From Syntrophaceae bacterium UBA6078 (GTDB lineage Bacteria; Desulfobacterota; Syntrophia; Syntrophales; UBA2210): DNA of 29,653 nt. Positions 15,235-24,733 of this stretch are shown here, piece by piece; the stretch's first letter is position 1, and every line of letters starts with the position of its first letter. The position numbers and the translations under genes were made by a program. The notes beneath the pieces are model-generated. The model ran no database searches and was not told the DNA's origin. It saw only the letters and a program-made list of their open reading frames with translations. Location: contig DIXO01000006.1 in the NCBI GenBank assembly GCA_002428735.1, positions 1 to 29,653 on the forward strand, read 5' to 3'.

Positions 15235-15325
15235 TTTCCTCCCAGCTATCGGAGTCCCCCCGCCGTCCAGAATCAGACGTTGGCGCCCGGTTGGGCTATC
15301 CACAGGCCGGTCAGCCCGAACGACA

Positions 15326-15343
15326 GGGGAGGGGGGAGGGGGG
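15326..15343. other. G-rich tract, possible G-quadruplex
   Basis: Plus strand GGGGAGGGGGGAGGGGGG holds enough G-runs to form a quadruplex. It sits between the DUF5658-like and dynamin-like genes, so the transcript of both carries the C-rich side. A GC-rich imperfect hairpin lies next to it (15344-15375). It could pause RNA polymerase between the two genes. Confidence 0.4.
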
Positions 15344-15379
15344 CGCCACGGGCAGAACCTGCGCCTGGCGGCTTTTCCA

Positions 15380-17614
15380 TCAGCCGATGTCTTTCTTCAA
15401 TTCAAGCATGCCGGAAGAGATCGTTTGCAGTGCATTGTCGATGAGTGTCAGTTCCTCGATTGCTTTCTCCTTGATCGTGTGGCTGCTGTCGAGTGAATCG
15501 GCCATGGTCGATATATCAACGGTGAAGACGTGAAAGCGGTCGAGAAGCATTTCATTGAGGATTTTAGGGGCTTCATCAATAAGTCTGAACAGGTAAGACA
15601 TCTTGAGATTTTCTTTATAGTTGTTCAAACTGGATAGTATAGACTGTGCCATTTCTTTCTTGATTCTCCGGACACCATCCTCGAGCGCGAGTATCTCTCC
15701 TCCTCTTTCGTTTTGAATGTCCTTTTTCAATACCTTCTTTATCAGTTTCACCAGATTGTAGTACGTGAGTCGCATGATAGCCTCAGTACGGACTTTCGCG
15801 GTATACTGGAGTGATGAAACAAGTTTCGGAACATTGCATCTGACTCTTTTTTTCAGAATTTCCAGGTCTATGGAATACATTTCATCAAATGGTGATTTTT
15901 TCGACGATATGCCCATATGCTCAAGAGCCTCTTCGTAATCGTGAAGCGCATTTTTCATGAGAGAATCGTAAGTGTGGGCAGCATCAGCAAGCAAGGTCTC
16001 AATTTTCACTTCTTCGTAACGGGTGAATTGAACCAGTTGGGGGTTGATAACTTCGGCCATGAAAAAATCGAGAGTGTGCTTGAAGTCCTTGAATACCATG
16101 TATAACGTCGCTGAGAAGCCGATTTCATCAATATCGTTCTCACGCGCCCGATAGTCAACAGTGTAGTTTTTTATGTGTCCCTGGATCTCCTTGACAAGGT
16201 TTCCGTTGCGGCCGTCAAAGAAATTGTCCGCGGTTTTCCACACATCGAGTTTTGTTTTCCGCGATGCCGCGTCGATTGTTTTTCCTATGTGCACTACCAA
16301 CTGGTATAAGTGCGCCTGAACATCTTTTATTTCCTGGATGGCTTTCAAGGCGCCTTCGGTGTCTTTGGTGAGAATAGCGTGATTGATTTTGACCCAGTCG
16401 TGAAGTCCGGCTTCCATAAGCGCGAATCGTTCAAAGTGGTTTTTCAACAGGAGGTTGAACCGGTCCCGGGTAAGTTTTTCGCCGAAGAAGGTGAGGAATC
16501 GCGCCGTTTCCTGGTCTGAAAACCTGCTCAGTTCCTCTTCGCCTTTCCATTGTTCCGCCCGGAGCGTGTCTTTGCTGGAAGCGTTTTCACGTATTTGTTT
16601 TATGAGATTAAAGAGGGCGGAGAAGGTGAATATCCGCGGACCGGGTTTGATGAGCGATATTTCTTCGCCAACTCTGCCCACGAGGGCTTTGAGATCACCG
16701 AGCGTGTCATGTTCGCTGAGATCGGCATTGACGATAAAGTAGATATTCTCCATGAGACCCATTTTTTTGATTGTCGAGAGAAATTTGACGTCTGCCTCCC
16801 GTACGCCGGTCCTGCTGCTTAAAACGTATAGTATCAAATGGGTTCCCATGAGGTAGTCCTGAATCATGGAAAGGTGAAGCGGGTTTGGCGAATCGCTTCC
16901 CTGACAGTCCGCGATTTCGATGTTGTCGTCGAGGTTTTTGATTCCGGGAATCTGTATCTCAAGATCTTTCAGATATACCGCGAGAGAATCATCACCCACA
17001 AAGTTTTTGTGCTCGTCGAAATCGCTTCCTTCAAATCTTCGAACCTCCCCTCCCTGCGAAAGGATTTTTCTTATCCGTTCATATCCCTTCAGGTAAGAAG
17101 TGAGCAAAACGCCGTTGGCATCAAAGGCCCCCTGCAGGATACGTTTTTCAGCGGTCAGGGAATTCAGCGCCTTGTCCAGTTCAGCCCTGTCTTCCTCCCG
17201 CCTTATGTCGAATTGATGGTCATCGGAATGCTGTTGAAGAGACGGGAAAAGAATCATCGCCTCTTTCATCTCGGCATTTACTTCTTCCCATGTCTTGAAA
17301 AAGAGAGATGCTCGCAGGGTCGGGCCCTTCCGTATCTTTGTGACGATCGAGGTGACAACACCGGCGCCTCGCTTCAGATAATCCCCCCCCAAGAAAGCAT
17401 TTACAAAGGTGCTCTTCCCTGATTTTATGGCTCCCACGACGGCGATCTTCAGGGTGTCTTCATTCATCTGGTCTTGTATAAAACGGCCTATCCTTTCCCA
17501 TTGATCGAGAGGGGGCGGCGATATCCCCTGGATTGCCCGTGCCGTACTCAGAAGAGACGAGAATTCATCAGTTATCTGAAGAAATCTGGTTTTGATGGCG
17601 TTAAAGGTGTCCAT
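15380..17614 (-). CDS. Dynamin-like large GTPase
   Basis: Bacterial dynamin-like proteins remodel or protect membranes, using GTP. This 744-aa product has a GTPase domain with G1 GAIKSGKST (61-69), a G2 Thr in GVVTSIVTKIRKG, G3 DCQGSD and a G4-like NADLSEHD (the family NKxD with A for K). A long helical stalk region follows. No clear transmembrane helix is seen; membrane contact would be through the helical part. The start is taken as ATG 17614 (MDTFNAIKTRFLQITDEF). A GTG at 17701 would add 29 residues with no ribosome-binding site. Neighbours give no further clue. A role in phage or membrane-stress defence is possible but unproven. Confidence 0.85.
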   Translation of the reverse strand: MDTFNAIKTRFLQITDEFSSLLSTARAIQGISPPPLDQWERIGRFIQDQMNEDTLKIAVVGAIKSGKSTFVNAFLGGDYLKRGAGVVTSIVTKIRKGPTLRASLFFKTWEEVNAEMKEAMILFPSLQQHSDDHQFDIRREEDRAELDKALNSLTAEKRILQGAFDANGVLLTSYLKGYERIRKILSQGGEVRRFEGSDFDEHKNFVGDDSLAVYLKDLEIQIPGIKNLDDNIEIADCQGSDSPNPLHLSMIQDYLMGTHLILYVLSSRTGVREADVKFLSTIKKMGLMENIYFIVNADLSEHDTLGDLKALVGRVGEEISLIKPGPRIFTFSALFNLIKQIRENASSKDTLRAEQWKGEEELSRFSDQETARFLTFFGEKLTRDRFNLLLKNHFERFALMEAGLHDWVKINHAILTKDTEGALKAIQEIKDVQAHLYQLVVHIGKTIDAASRKTKLDVWKTADNFFDGRNGNLVKEIQGHIKNYTVDYRARENDIDEIGFSATLYMVFKDFKHTLDFFMAEVINPQLVQFTRYEEVKIETLLADAAHTYDSLMKNALHDYEEALEHMGISSKKSPFDEMYSIDLEILKKRVRCNVPKLVSSLQYTAKVRTEAIMRLTYYNLVKLIKKVLKKDIQNERGGEILALEDGVRRIKKEMAQSILSSLNNYKENLKMSYLFRLIDEAPKILNEMLLDRFHVFTVDISTMADSLDSSHTIKEKAIEELTLIDNALQTISSGMLELKKDIG

Positions 17615-18084
17615 GCCGAGAGATTCTGCTTTCCTTGCCTGTTTTAGTGTGGTTCGAACATTTTTTATGACCGCCGCACAAAAGACCGGCTTCACCGTCA
17701 CGGCTGTCGTTCTTCAGTCCGACGGCGGGATCATGCATCATCTTGTTGGCGGTGGGATGTACGAGTATCGTTCTTATCCCATGATACGGGCCGCATGAAG
17801 AGTCAGTCTTTCCGTTGCAGAGGGCAGTCACTTTGCAGGTCTGTGATGATTCGACTACAACTGACAGATTGGGCGGCATTATAGCCTTTCTCTCGGAATT
17901 TCGAAAGGAGTTTTTCCCTCCTAAAATCTTTGACAAGCTGCAATCCCCGAGTAAGGAGAACAACAGGTTTTTGATCTTGCCTCCTTTTTATGTGCTTGTG
18001 AGCAGATGCAATCCCATGATAGACCAGCACATGCTTCATAAGCCAGGAGATCATGTGGGGCAAACAGAACAGGATGAAGGAAAC
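17615..18084. other. Divergent intergenic region
   Basis: This 470-base gap separates the dynamin-like gene (minus) and the P-type ATPase (plus). Open frames on both strands show no recognisable protein. TTGACA at 17930-17935 could be a plus-strand -35 but lacks a good -10. Promoters for both genes should lie here. No terminator or repeat was found. Confidence 0.35.
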
Positions 18085-20826
18085 ATGACGAACAAAGACT
18101 CTTTTTTGCATTTGGAGAACCCCCATGCGCTAGCCGTTGACGAGAGCCTCACAGAGTTGAAGTCAACGCCGGAAGGACTTTCATCGGATGAAGCCGGCAA
18201 GCGTCTGGATGCGCACGGGCCGAACCGGTTGCCGGCGGCGGAGAAGGAAGGTTTCCTCAAACGCTTTTTCAAACACTTCAACGATCTGCTCATCTATGTT
18301 CTCATCGCCGCAGCTGCCATCACGGCGGCGCTCCGGCACTGGATCGATACCGGTGTGATCCTCGCGGTGGTCGTCATCAACGCCATTATCGGATTCATTC
18401 AAGAGGGTAAGGCGGAGCAGGCGCTGGAAGGCATCCGCAAGATGCTCTCGCTGCATGCCCATGTCCGCCGGGATGGTGAATGGATCGAGATTGAAGCCGA
18501 CGAACTGGTTCCCGGCGATATCGTGCGGCTGCGCTCTGGCGACCGCGTGCCCGCTGATATGTGGCTCATGGAGGTTACCAGCCTTCGCATTGATGAATCA
18601 GCCCTGACCGGCGAATCGGTTCCCACCGAAAAAAGGACCGACCCCAACCCCGCTGAGGCCGGTATCGGAGACCGGAACAGCATGGCGTTCTCCGGCACGA
18701 TTGTCGCCGCCGGTCGCGGCGTGGGGGTTCTGACCGCCACAGGCGCCGCAACGGAACTGGGCCGCATCAACAAGATGATCGCCGACGTTGAAAAACTGGC
18801 GACACCGCTCACGCGGCAGATGAACCGGTTCAGCAAAATCCTCTCCGTCGCAATTGTCGGTATGGCCGTGTTGATGTGGCTCGTCGGATGGATTCTGCAC
18901 GACTTCAGCGTCGCCGATCTGTTCTTTGCCGCCATCGGGTTCGCCGTAGCCGCCATACCCGAGGGGCTGCCTGCCATTCTCACCATCACGCTCGCTCTCG
19001 GCGTACAGCGCATGGCCAATCGAAATGCCATCACGCGCAAGCTGAATGCGGTCGAAACGCTCGGCTCAGTCACCGTCATCTGTTCCGATAAAACAGGAAC
19101 ACTTACACGCAATGAAATGACCGTGCGTCACGTCATCTCGCGGGCCGGACAATACGATGTGGAAGGCACCGGCTATGCGCCCGAAGGAAAGATCACCCAT
19201 GACGAAAAAGAGGCTTCGCTCGAAGAGCATGCAGGTTTGCATGATTTGATTGAGGTTATGGCCGTCTGTAACGACTCGGAAATATCGGAAGAGGACGGAA
19301 GGTGGAAAGTCACCGGCGAACCAACGGAAGGCGCCCTGCACACCCTCGCCCGCAAGGCTCGATTTGACGGAAAGGGTTACGAACGTATTGCTGCAATTCC
19401 GTTCGAGTCCGAAAACAAGTTCATGGCCACCCTCAATCGTATCCCTGATGGCGGCATGCGCATCTTCTGCAAAGGCGCGCCGGATCGCCTTCTCGATCGC
19501 TGCACAAACGAGCGGACAGCGGATCACGGCACCGGAGCGCTTGATCGTGCGTTCTGGGAAAGACAGATCGAGGAACTCGGCAGGCAGGGGCTACGCGTCC
19601 TTGCTGCCGCCGCCCGCGAAGTGGACGGAAGCAAGAGCGGGCTCGCGATTGAAGATCTCGAGCAGGATATGGTGTTCATCGGCATTGTGGGGATTATTGA
19701 CCCACCCCGTCCCGAAGCCATTGAAGCCATCAAAGTCTGCCACCAGGCCGGAATCCGTGTGAAGATGATCACCGGCGACCACGCGGGCACGGCAAAAGCG
19801 ATTGGCAAAGAAATGGGCATCGGCGACGGCGAGCACGCCGTTACCGGCGCGGAACTGGAGGAGGCTTCGGATGAAGACCTCCGGCGCATGGTTCGCGACA
19901 ATGACATTTTCGCCCGCACGAGTCCCGAGCACAAATTGCGTTTGGTGAAGGCGTTGCAGGCCAACAACGATGTGGTCGCAATGACCGGGGATGGCGTCAA
20001 CGATGCGGCCGCGCTCAAGCGCGCCGATGTCGGCATTGCGATGGGTATTAAAGGCACCGAAGCGACAAAGGAGGCCGCTGATATTGTGCTGGCGGACGAC
20101 AACTTCACTTCCATCGAACGCGCTGTGGCGGAAGGTCGCACCATTTACGACAACCTTCGCAAAGCCATTCTGTTCATTCTGCCCACGAACGGCGCGGAGG
20201 GGTTGGTCATTCTCGCCGCTGTTGTCTTCGGCTTTACGCTTCCCATCACCCCGGTACAGATTCTCTGGGTGAACATGGTCACTGCCGTTACGCTGGCACT
20301 GGCGCTGGCATTCGAGCCGGCCGAACCCGGCGTGATGCGTCGACCGCCCCGCATACCGGGCGGGCCGATCCTTGGCGCGGCGTTTCTGTGGCGCATCGGA
20401 TTTGTTTCCCTGCTGATCGGCGGCGCAACCATTGCCGTGTTCCTGATCGAGAAACATATCGGCATGCCGCTGGAACTCGCGCGCACGCTGGCGGTGAATA
20501 CGCTGGTGTGCGGACAGGCCGTCTACCTCTTCAACAGCCGATACCTCCACGAATCGAGCCTGCGCGTGGAGCGGTTGTTTGCCAATCCCATGGCATGGCT
20601 AGCGGTCGGCGTGCTGGCCGTTCTGCAACTGACGTTTGTCTACGCCCCATTCATGCAGCGGTGGTTTGGTTCGGCATCGTCCGAACTGCGCCATTGGCTG
20701 ATTCCGCTGGGCATCTCAGCGGGCGCGTTTCTGCTGATCGAGGCGGGAAAAGCCGTCACCCGCCGATTCTTCCTTCCCCCTGACAGTCGCGGGGCTGAAA
20801 AGGATAAGGAAACAGTATCCGCTTGA
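18085..20826 (+). CDS. P-type cation (calcium-type) ATPase
   Basis: This 913-aa inner-membrane pump probably exports Ca2+ or a related cation, using ATP. It has the N-terminal cation-ATPase domain, TGES (175-178) in the actuator domain, PEGLPAILTITLALGVQRMA in the fourth helix, the phosphorylated D335 in CSDKTGTLTRNEMTV, KGAPDRLLDRC for nucleotide binding and the hinge GDGVNDAAALKRADVGIAMG. Several C-terminal helices follow (about ten helices overall, with VQILWVNMVTAVTLALALAF). The start ATG 18085 (MTNKDSFLHLE) follows GAAGGAAAC. Upstream in-frame starts to 17815 lack homology. Calcium over other cations is inferred from family likeness only. Confidence 0.93.
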   Translation: MTNKDSFLHLENPHALAVDESLTELKSTPEGLSSDEAGKRLDAHGPNRLPAAEKEGFLKRFFKHFNDLLIYVLIAAAAITAALRHWIDTGVILAVVVINAIIGFIQEGKAEQALEGIRKMLSLHAHVRRDGEWIEIEADELVPGDIVRLRSGDRVPADMWLMEVTSLRIDESALTGESVPTEKRTDPNPAEAGIGDRNSMAFSGTIVAAGRGVGVLTATGAATELGRINKMIADVEKLATPLTRQMNRFSKILSVAIVGMAVLMWLVGWILHDFSVADLFFAAIGFAVAAIPEGLPAILTITLALGVQRMANRNAITRKLNAVETLGSVTVICSDKTGTLTRNEMTVRHVISRAGQYDVEGTGYAPEGKITHDEKEASLEEHAGLHDLIEVMAVCNDSEISEEDGRWKVTGEPTEGALHTLARKARFDGKGYERIAAIPFESENKFMATLNRIPDGGMRIFCKGAPDRLLDRCTNERTADHGTGALDRAFWERQIEELGRQGLRVLAAAAREVDGSKSGLAIEDLEQDMVFIGIVGIIDPPRPEAIEAIKVCHQAGIRVKMITGDHAGTAKAIGKEMGIGDGEHAVTGAELEEASDEDLRRMVRDNDIFARTSPEHKLRLVKALQANNDVVAMTGDGVNDAAALKRADVGIAMGIKGTEATKEAADIVLADDNFTSIERAVAEGRTIYDNLRKAILFILPTNGAEGLVILAAVVFGFTLPITPVQILWVNMVTAVTLALALAFEPAEPGVMRRPPRIPGGPILGAAFLWRIGFVSLLIGGATIAVFLIEKHIGMPLELARTLAVNTLVCGQAVYLFNSRYLHESSLRVERLFANPMAWLAVGVLAVLQLTFVYAPFMQRWFGSASSELRHWLIPLGISAGAFLLIEAGKAVTRRFFLPPDSRGAEKDKETVSA

Positions 20827-20917
20827 GCGTATTGCCCTGTTGAGGAGCCTACCGATTCCCCCATCCCATTTCGCTTCATTCATGAAAATGGGGTCCCGCT
20901 GGCAATTACTTCCCGTA

Positions 20918-22300
20918 TCACGGAAGAGCAGGCTGTCGTTCTGATTCGCCTTTCAGCACTCGAAGCTCCCGCGCTGTCCAGTACCAGATGATGGCGAAGG
21001 AGATAACGTTGGCGATGGGCTGCGCCATCCACACGCCGATCAGGCCGAACCACAGGGGAAGGAGATGGATCAGCGGCACGACAAGCAACACCTGGCGCCC
21101 CACCAGCAGCGCCATTCCCGTGAGACCTTTCCCCAGCCCCATGAAGAGATTGATCCACACGATAATCGGCCCCACGAGGATCTGTGTGCAAATGTGGATT
21201 CTCAAGGCGGGGACGGCGACGGCGAGAAGCTCGGGGTCGCCGGTAAAGAGGCTCAGAATCGGATGGGCGAAGAACTCGATGCCCAGGAAGCTCACTCCCG
21301 CGATGAAGACGGATATCTTCGCGGCAACCCGTGTAATTTCTCTGATCCGGTCGTAATTGCTCGCCCCGTAGTTGAACCCGATCATGGGCATGACCCCGTG
21401 GCCGATTCCGAAGAGAATCATCATCAGCACCCCGTTTATCCTGAATGCCAGTCCCAGCGCGGCGACGGCGATGTGACCGAAACCCGCGAGCGTAATATTG
21501 TAGAAGATCAGCACGGCGCTGAAGGCGATGTTGGTGACAAAGGAGGGGAATCCGACCTGATAGATCGGGGCGATGATCGACGATGCCGGGAGCATGTGCC
21601 TCAGCCTCACCCGGTAGCCGGAGCGGCGCGAGAAGAGGAAGTACAGGGAGAGGAAAGATGTGGAACATTGCGAGACGGCCGTGGCGAGCCCCGCCCCTCT
21701 GACCCCCATTTCAGGAAAAGGCCCCCATCCGAATATGAGAAAGGGATCGAGGACCGCGTTGACCAGCGCGGATGTTATTATGACGAACATGGGAACGTTC
21801 GGGTTCCCCTCGGCCCGGAAGAGGTAGTCCGACATCATCATGAAAAAGAGAAAGGGGGTTCCGAAGACGATGATTTTCAGGTACTGCTCCGAAAGGGGGA
21901 GAATATGCTCCGTGGCGCCGAAGAACCGGAGAATGGGCGTGGAACAAAGTGTCCCGGCTATAATGACCATTATCCCGAAGAACACGGAAAGGAAGATGAC
22001 CTGACCCGCCGTTCTGTTGGCTTTCAGTGCATTCCCCGCTCCGAACATGCGGGCGGCGAATGATCCCGCCCCCACGCCTGTTCCGACGCCGATGGCCCCG
22101 AAGAGAATCTCGATGGGAAAACAGATGGTAAGGGCCGCGATCGCCTCCGGGCTGATCTTGCCGATCCAGAAGGCGTCCACCACGCTATAGAGCGACATGA
22201 TAAGCATTGCCGCCATGGAGGGGAGGCTCATCTTGATCAGGAGTTGCCCGACGGAGTCCTTCCCCAGATCGAGCATTCTTTTTTCTTTATCGGTCTTCAT
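20918..22300 (-). CDS. MATE-family multidrug/cation efflux transporter
   Basis: This 460-aa protein has about twelve membrane helices in two halves and probably exports drugs or metabolites with an ion gradient. The N-terminal half has LLIKMSLPSMAAMLIMSLYS, then VVDAFWIGKISPEAIAALT and GAIGVGTGVGAGSFAARMFG. The second half repeats the pattern with GIGHGVMPMIGFNYGASNYD. This is the MepA/NorM type. The start ATG 22300 (MKTDKEKRMLDLG) is favoured; ATG 22276 (MLDLGKD) is possible. The open frame runs on to 23344, but that part is only the antisense of miaA. It diverges from miaA. Confidence 0.92.
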   Translation of the reverse strand: MKTDKEKRMLDLGKDSVGQLLIKMSLPSMAAMLIMSLYSVVDAFWIGKISPEAIAALTICFPIEILFGAIGVGTGVGAGSFAARMFGAGNALKANRTAGQVIFLSVFFGIMVIIAGTLCSTPILRFFGATEHILPLSEQYLKIIVFGTPFLFFMMMSDYLFRAEGNPNVPMFVIITSALVNAVLDPFLIFGWGPFPEMGVRGAGLATAVSQCSTSFLSLYFLFSRRSGYRVRLRHMLPASSIIAPIYQVGFPSFVTNIAFSAVLIFYNITLAGFGHIAVAALGLAFRINGVLMMILFGIGHGVMPMIGFNYGASNYDRIREITRVAAKISVFIAGVSFLGIEFFAHPILSLFTGDPELLAVAVPALRIHICTQILVGPIIVWINLFMGLGKGLTGMALLVGRQVLLVVPLIHLLPLWFGLIGVWMAQPIANVISFAIIWYWTARELRVLKGESERQPALP

Positions 22301-22399
22301 ATGGTATGTGGTAGCGATCTCACGCCGTCGCACGGGCGGCGTATGGTGACTTGAAACGTGCCGAACCCTCATACACCAAAAAAAGGGGTTGGTAAACAG

Positions 22400-23323
22400 A
22401 TGAAAAATGGCGGGTACAATCTGATCGTCATACTGGGGCCGACCGCCACCGGCAAAACGAGACTGGCCGCCCGGCTCGCGAAGGAGCGCGGTTCCGAGGT
22501 AATTTCGGCCGATTCGCGCCAGGTATACCGGGGCATGGATCTGGGAACGGGGAAGGATCGTTCTGAATTTCTGGTGGACGGCGTCTCCGTGCCCTGCCAT
22601 CTGATCGATATCGTCGATCCCGGCTATGAATTCAGCCTCTTCGAATATCAGCAGCGTTTCTACCGCTGTTTCTCCGACCTTTCGGCGCGGGGAATCATAC
22701 CCGTCATGGCAGGGGGTACGGGGCTCTATATCGAAGCGGTGGTGAGAGAGTACGCGATGGTTGCGGTGCCGGAAGACCAATCGCTGCGCGAAGAACTGCG
22801 CACGATGGACCTGGATGCCTTGCGGGTGCGTCTCCAGAAATGCAATCCGGCCCTGCACAATACGACGGACACGGAGGATCGGGAGCGGCTTGTTCGCGCC
22901 ATCGAGATCGCGGAGTACACGAAGGCGCTCGAAACAGGCGGCATCTCTGATCATCCGGCCCTGTGCCCCTTTGTGGTCGGTATCCGCTGGGATCGATCCC
23001 TTCTGCGCGAGAGGATCACGAGGCGTCTGCGGGAACGCGTCGACGCGGGGATGATCGAAGAGGTCAGGGCGCTCCATGACCGGGGGGTGAGCTGGGAGCG
23101 GCTGGACTCGTTCGGCCTGGAGTACCGCTATGCGAGCCGGCATCTTCAGGGGCTCATGGATCGACGGGAGATGTTCGAGCAGTTGAACACCCGGATACAC
23201 CAGTTTGCCAAGCGCCAGATGACGTGGTTCAGACGCATGGAACGGCGGGGCGTGCGCATCAACTGGATTGACGGCGCCGATTACGACGCCCTCAAAGCAC
23301 TGGTCGAGGAGCAGGTGGGATGA
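22400..23323 (+). CDS. miaA: tRNA dimethylallyltransferase MiaA
   Basis: MiaA adds a dimethylallyl group to N6 of A37 in tRNAs reading UNN codons. The 307-aa product has the P-loop GPTATGKT, SADSRQVYRGMDLGTGKD, HLIDIVDPG, the GGTGLYIEA block, and ERLVRAIEIAEY. The C-terminal part has FGLEYRYASRHLQG in place of the more usual GYKE motif, a known variant form. The start ATG 22400 (MKNGGYNLIVILG) is preferred to GTG 22358, which adds an unconserved tail. It overlaps the next gene by ATGA, so translation is coupled. Confidence 0.95.
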   Translation: MKNGGYNLIVILGPTATGKTRLAARLAKERGSEVISADSRQVYRGMDLGTGKDRSEFLVDGVSVPCHLIDIVDPGYEFSLFEYQQRFYRCFSDLSARGIIPVMAGGTGLYIEAVVREYAMVAVPEDQSLREELRTMDLDALRVRLQKCNPALHNTTDTEDRERLVRAIEIAEYTKALETGGISDHPALCPFVVGIRWDRSLLRERITRRLRERVDAGMIEEVRALHDRGVSWERLDSFGLEYRYASRHLQGLMDRREMFEQLNTRIHQFAKRQMTWFRRMERRGVRINWIDGADYDALKALVEEQVG

Positions 23324-24678
23324 TTCCCGAAAATATCCGGACATATCTGAACCGCTACTCCGTGGGCGCCGGATGGCGGATCATATCCGGCCCGCTTGAG
23401 GGAATCGAGAATGCCGTGGTGATCCCCGCCCTCGCTGAATCGGGCCATCTCTTTACAACCCTTGCCAGTCTTGCCGGGAATCCCCGGAGCGAGCTCGCGC
23501 GCACCCTTGTTATCTGCGTTGTCAACAACGGGGGAGCGGCTACGGTCTCGGCGGACGATCGGGCCGATAATCAAAAAACATTAAAGAGGCTGAAAAAACA
23601 GGTTGTTTCTGATGTGAACGGCCTGCGGGTCGCGTATGTGGATGCGTCATCTCCGGGGCGCGAAATGCCGGATACAGATGCCGGTGTGGGGTTCGCGCGG
23701 AAGATCGGGATGGATCTCGCCCTGGGCGTGTTCGACTACGAGCGGCGCGGCCCGCGGCTTATCTTGTCCCTGGATGCCGATACCCTGGTGGAGGAGAATT
23801 ATCTTTCCGCCGTCCGGGAGTCATTTGAGCGAAAGAAGCATGCAGCGGCGGTCATCGCCTACGCGCACCAGACGGCGGGCAGTCCCGATGAACAGGCCGC
23901 CATATGCTGCTATGAGCTGTTCCTCCGCTATTATGCCCTCGGTCTCCGGTACGCCGGATCGCCCTACGCGTTTCATTCCATCGGTTCCACCATGGCCTGC
24001 ACCGCCGGCGCCTACGCGCAGGTAAGGGGAATGAACAGGCGGAAGGCGGGGGAAGACTTCTATTTCCTCGACAAGCTCGCCAAGACCGGCGCCATGGGAA
24101 GGATCTCCGCTACCACCGTCCGCCCCTCGTCGCGGGTGTCACGGCGCGTCCCATTCGGCACGGGAAAGCGCGTTGCCCGCTTTACCGAGGGGATGGAGAA
24201 CGAATACACCCTGTACAACCCCCGAGCGTTTTTCGTTCTCAAAGAGTGGCTCGGCAGCATGGCATCCTGCGGGGATACGGATCCGGAAAGGATACTGGCG
24301 CGTACCGGCATGATCGATCCTTCGCTCGAAGGATTTCTTCGGGGATATCGCTTCAACGAGATATGGCCCCGCCTCATTCGGAACAGCGGAGATGCGCCGC
24401 ACCTTCGCGATCATTTTTCCCGCTGGTTCGACGGATTCAAGACCTTCAAGCTGATCCGCCACCTGGCACATACCACTCTCCCTCCCGTTCATATGTTCAC
24501 GGCCCTGGAAACGCTCGCCGAGATGATGGGGGATCGGCTTCCCGTTCGTGTCACACCCGGCTCCGTCCCGCCGCTCTCGGAGCAGATGGAGATACTTGAA
24601 CATCTTCGCGCCTGTGATCGGGGCGGTGATGACGGCACCGCGGCGAGCGCTGCCGGGGAAGGAACACGGAAAAAATAA
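23320..24678 (+). CDS. Family 2 glycosyltransferase-like protein
   Basis: This 452-aa protein has a GT-A fold signature: an N-terminal NAVVIPALAESGHLFTTLAS, a Rossmann-like strand TLVICVVNN and the DxD metal site SLDADT (150-155). It probably transfers a sugar from a nucleotide donor, but the acceptor is unknown. No membrane helix is clear. The start ATG 23320 overlaps the miaA stop (ATGA). The pairing may be only translational convenience. A more specific role cannot be given. Confidence 0.75.
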   Translation: MIPENIRTYLNRYSVGAGWRIISGPLEGIENAVVIPALAESGHLFTTLASLAGNPRSELARTLVICVVNNGGAATVSADDRADNQKTLKRLKKQVVSDVNGLRVAYVDASSPGREMPDTDAGVGFARKIGMDLALGVFDYERRGPRLILSLDADTLVEENYLSAVRESFERKKHAAAVIAYAHQTAGSPDEQAAICCYELFLRYYALGLRYAGSPYAFHSIGSTMACTAGAYAQVRGMNRRKAGEDFYFLDKLAKTGAMGRISATTVRPSSRVSRRVPFGTGKRVARFTEGMENEYTLYNPRAFFVLKEWLGSMASCGDTDPERILARTGMIDPSLEGFLRGYRFNEIWPRLIRNSGDAPHLRDHFSRWFDGFKTFKLIRHLAHTTLPPVHMFTALETLAEMMGDRLPVRVTPGSVPPLSEQMEILEHLRACDRGGDDGTAASAAGEGTRKK

Positions 24679-24733
24679 AGGATGCGTATTCTCAAATAGA
24701 TGAATACTTCTGTTAATGTAAAACATAAAGAAA

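Noticed and set aside
17815..18084. 90-residue extension of the P-type ATPase upstream of ATG 18085.
   Set aside because: No homology and GAAGGAAAC sits before 18085.
19066..20550. Long antisense frames inside the ATPase and other GC-rich genes.
   Set aside because: Shadows of GC-rich coding DNA; no family and no start signals.
22301..23344. Extension of the MATE gene to an 808-aa protein.
   Set aside because: The extra N-terminal part is the antisense of miaA and has no membrane or transporter character.
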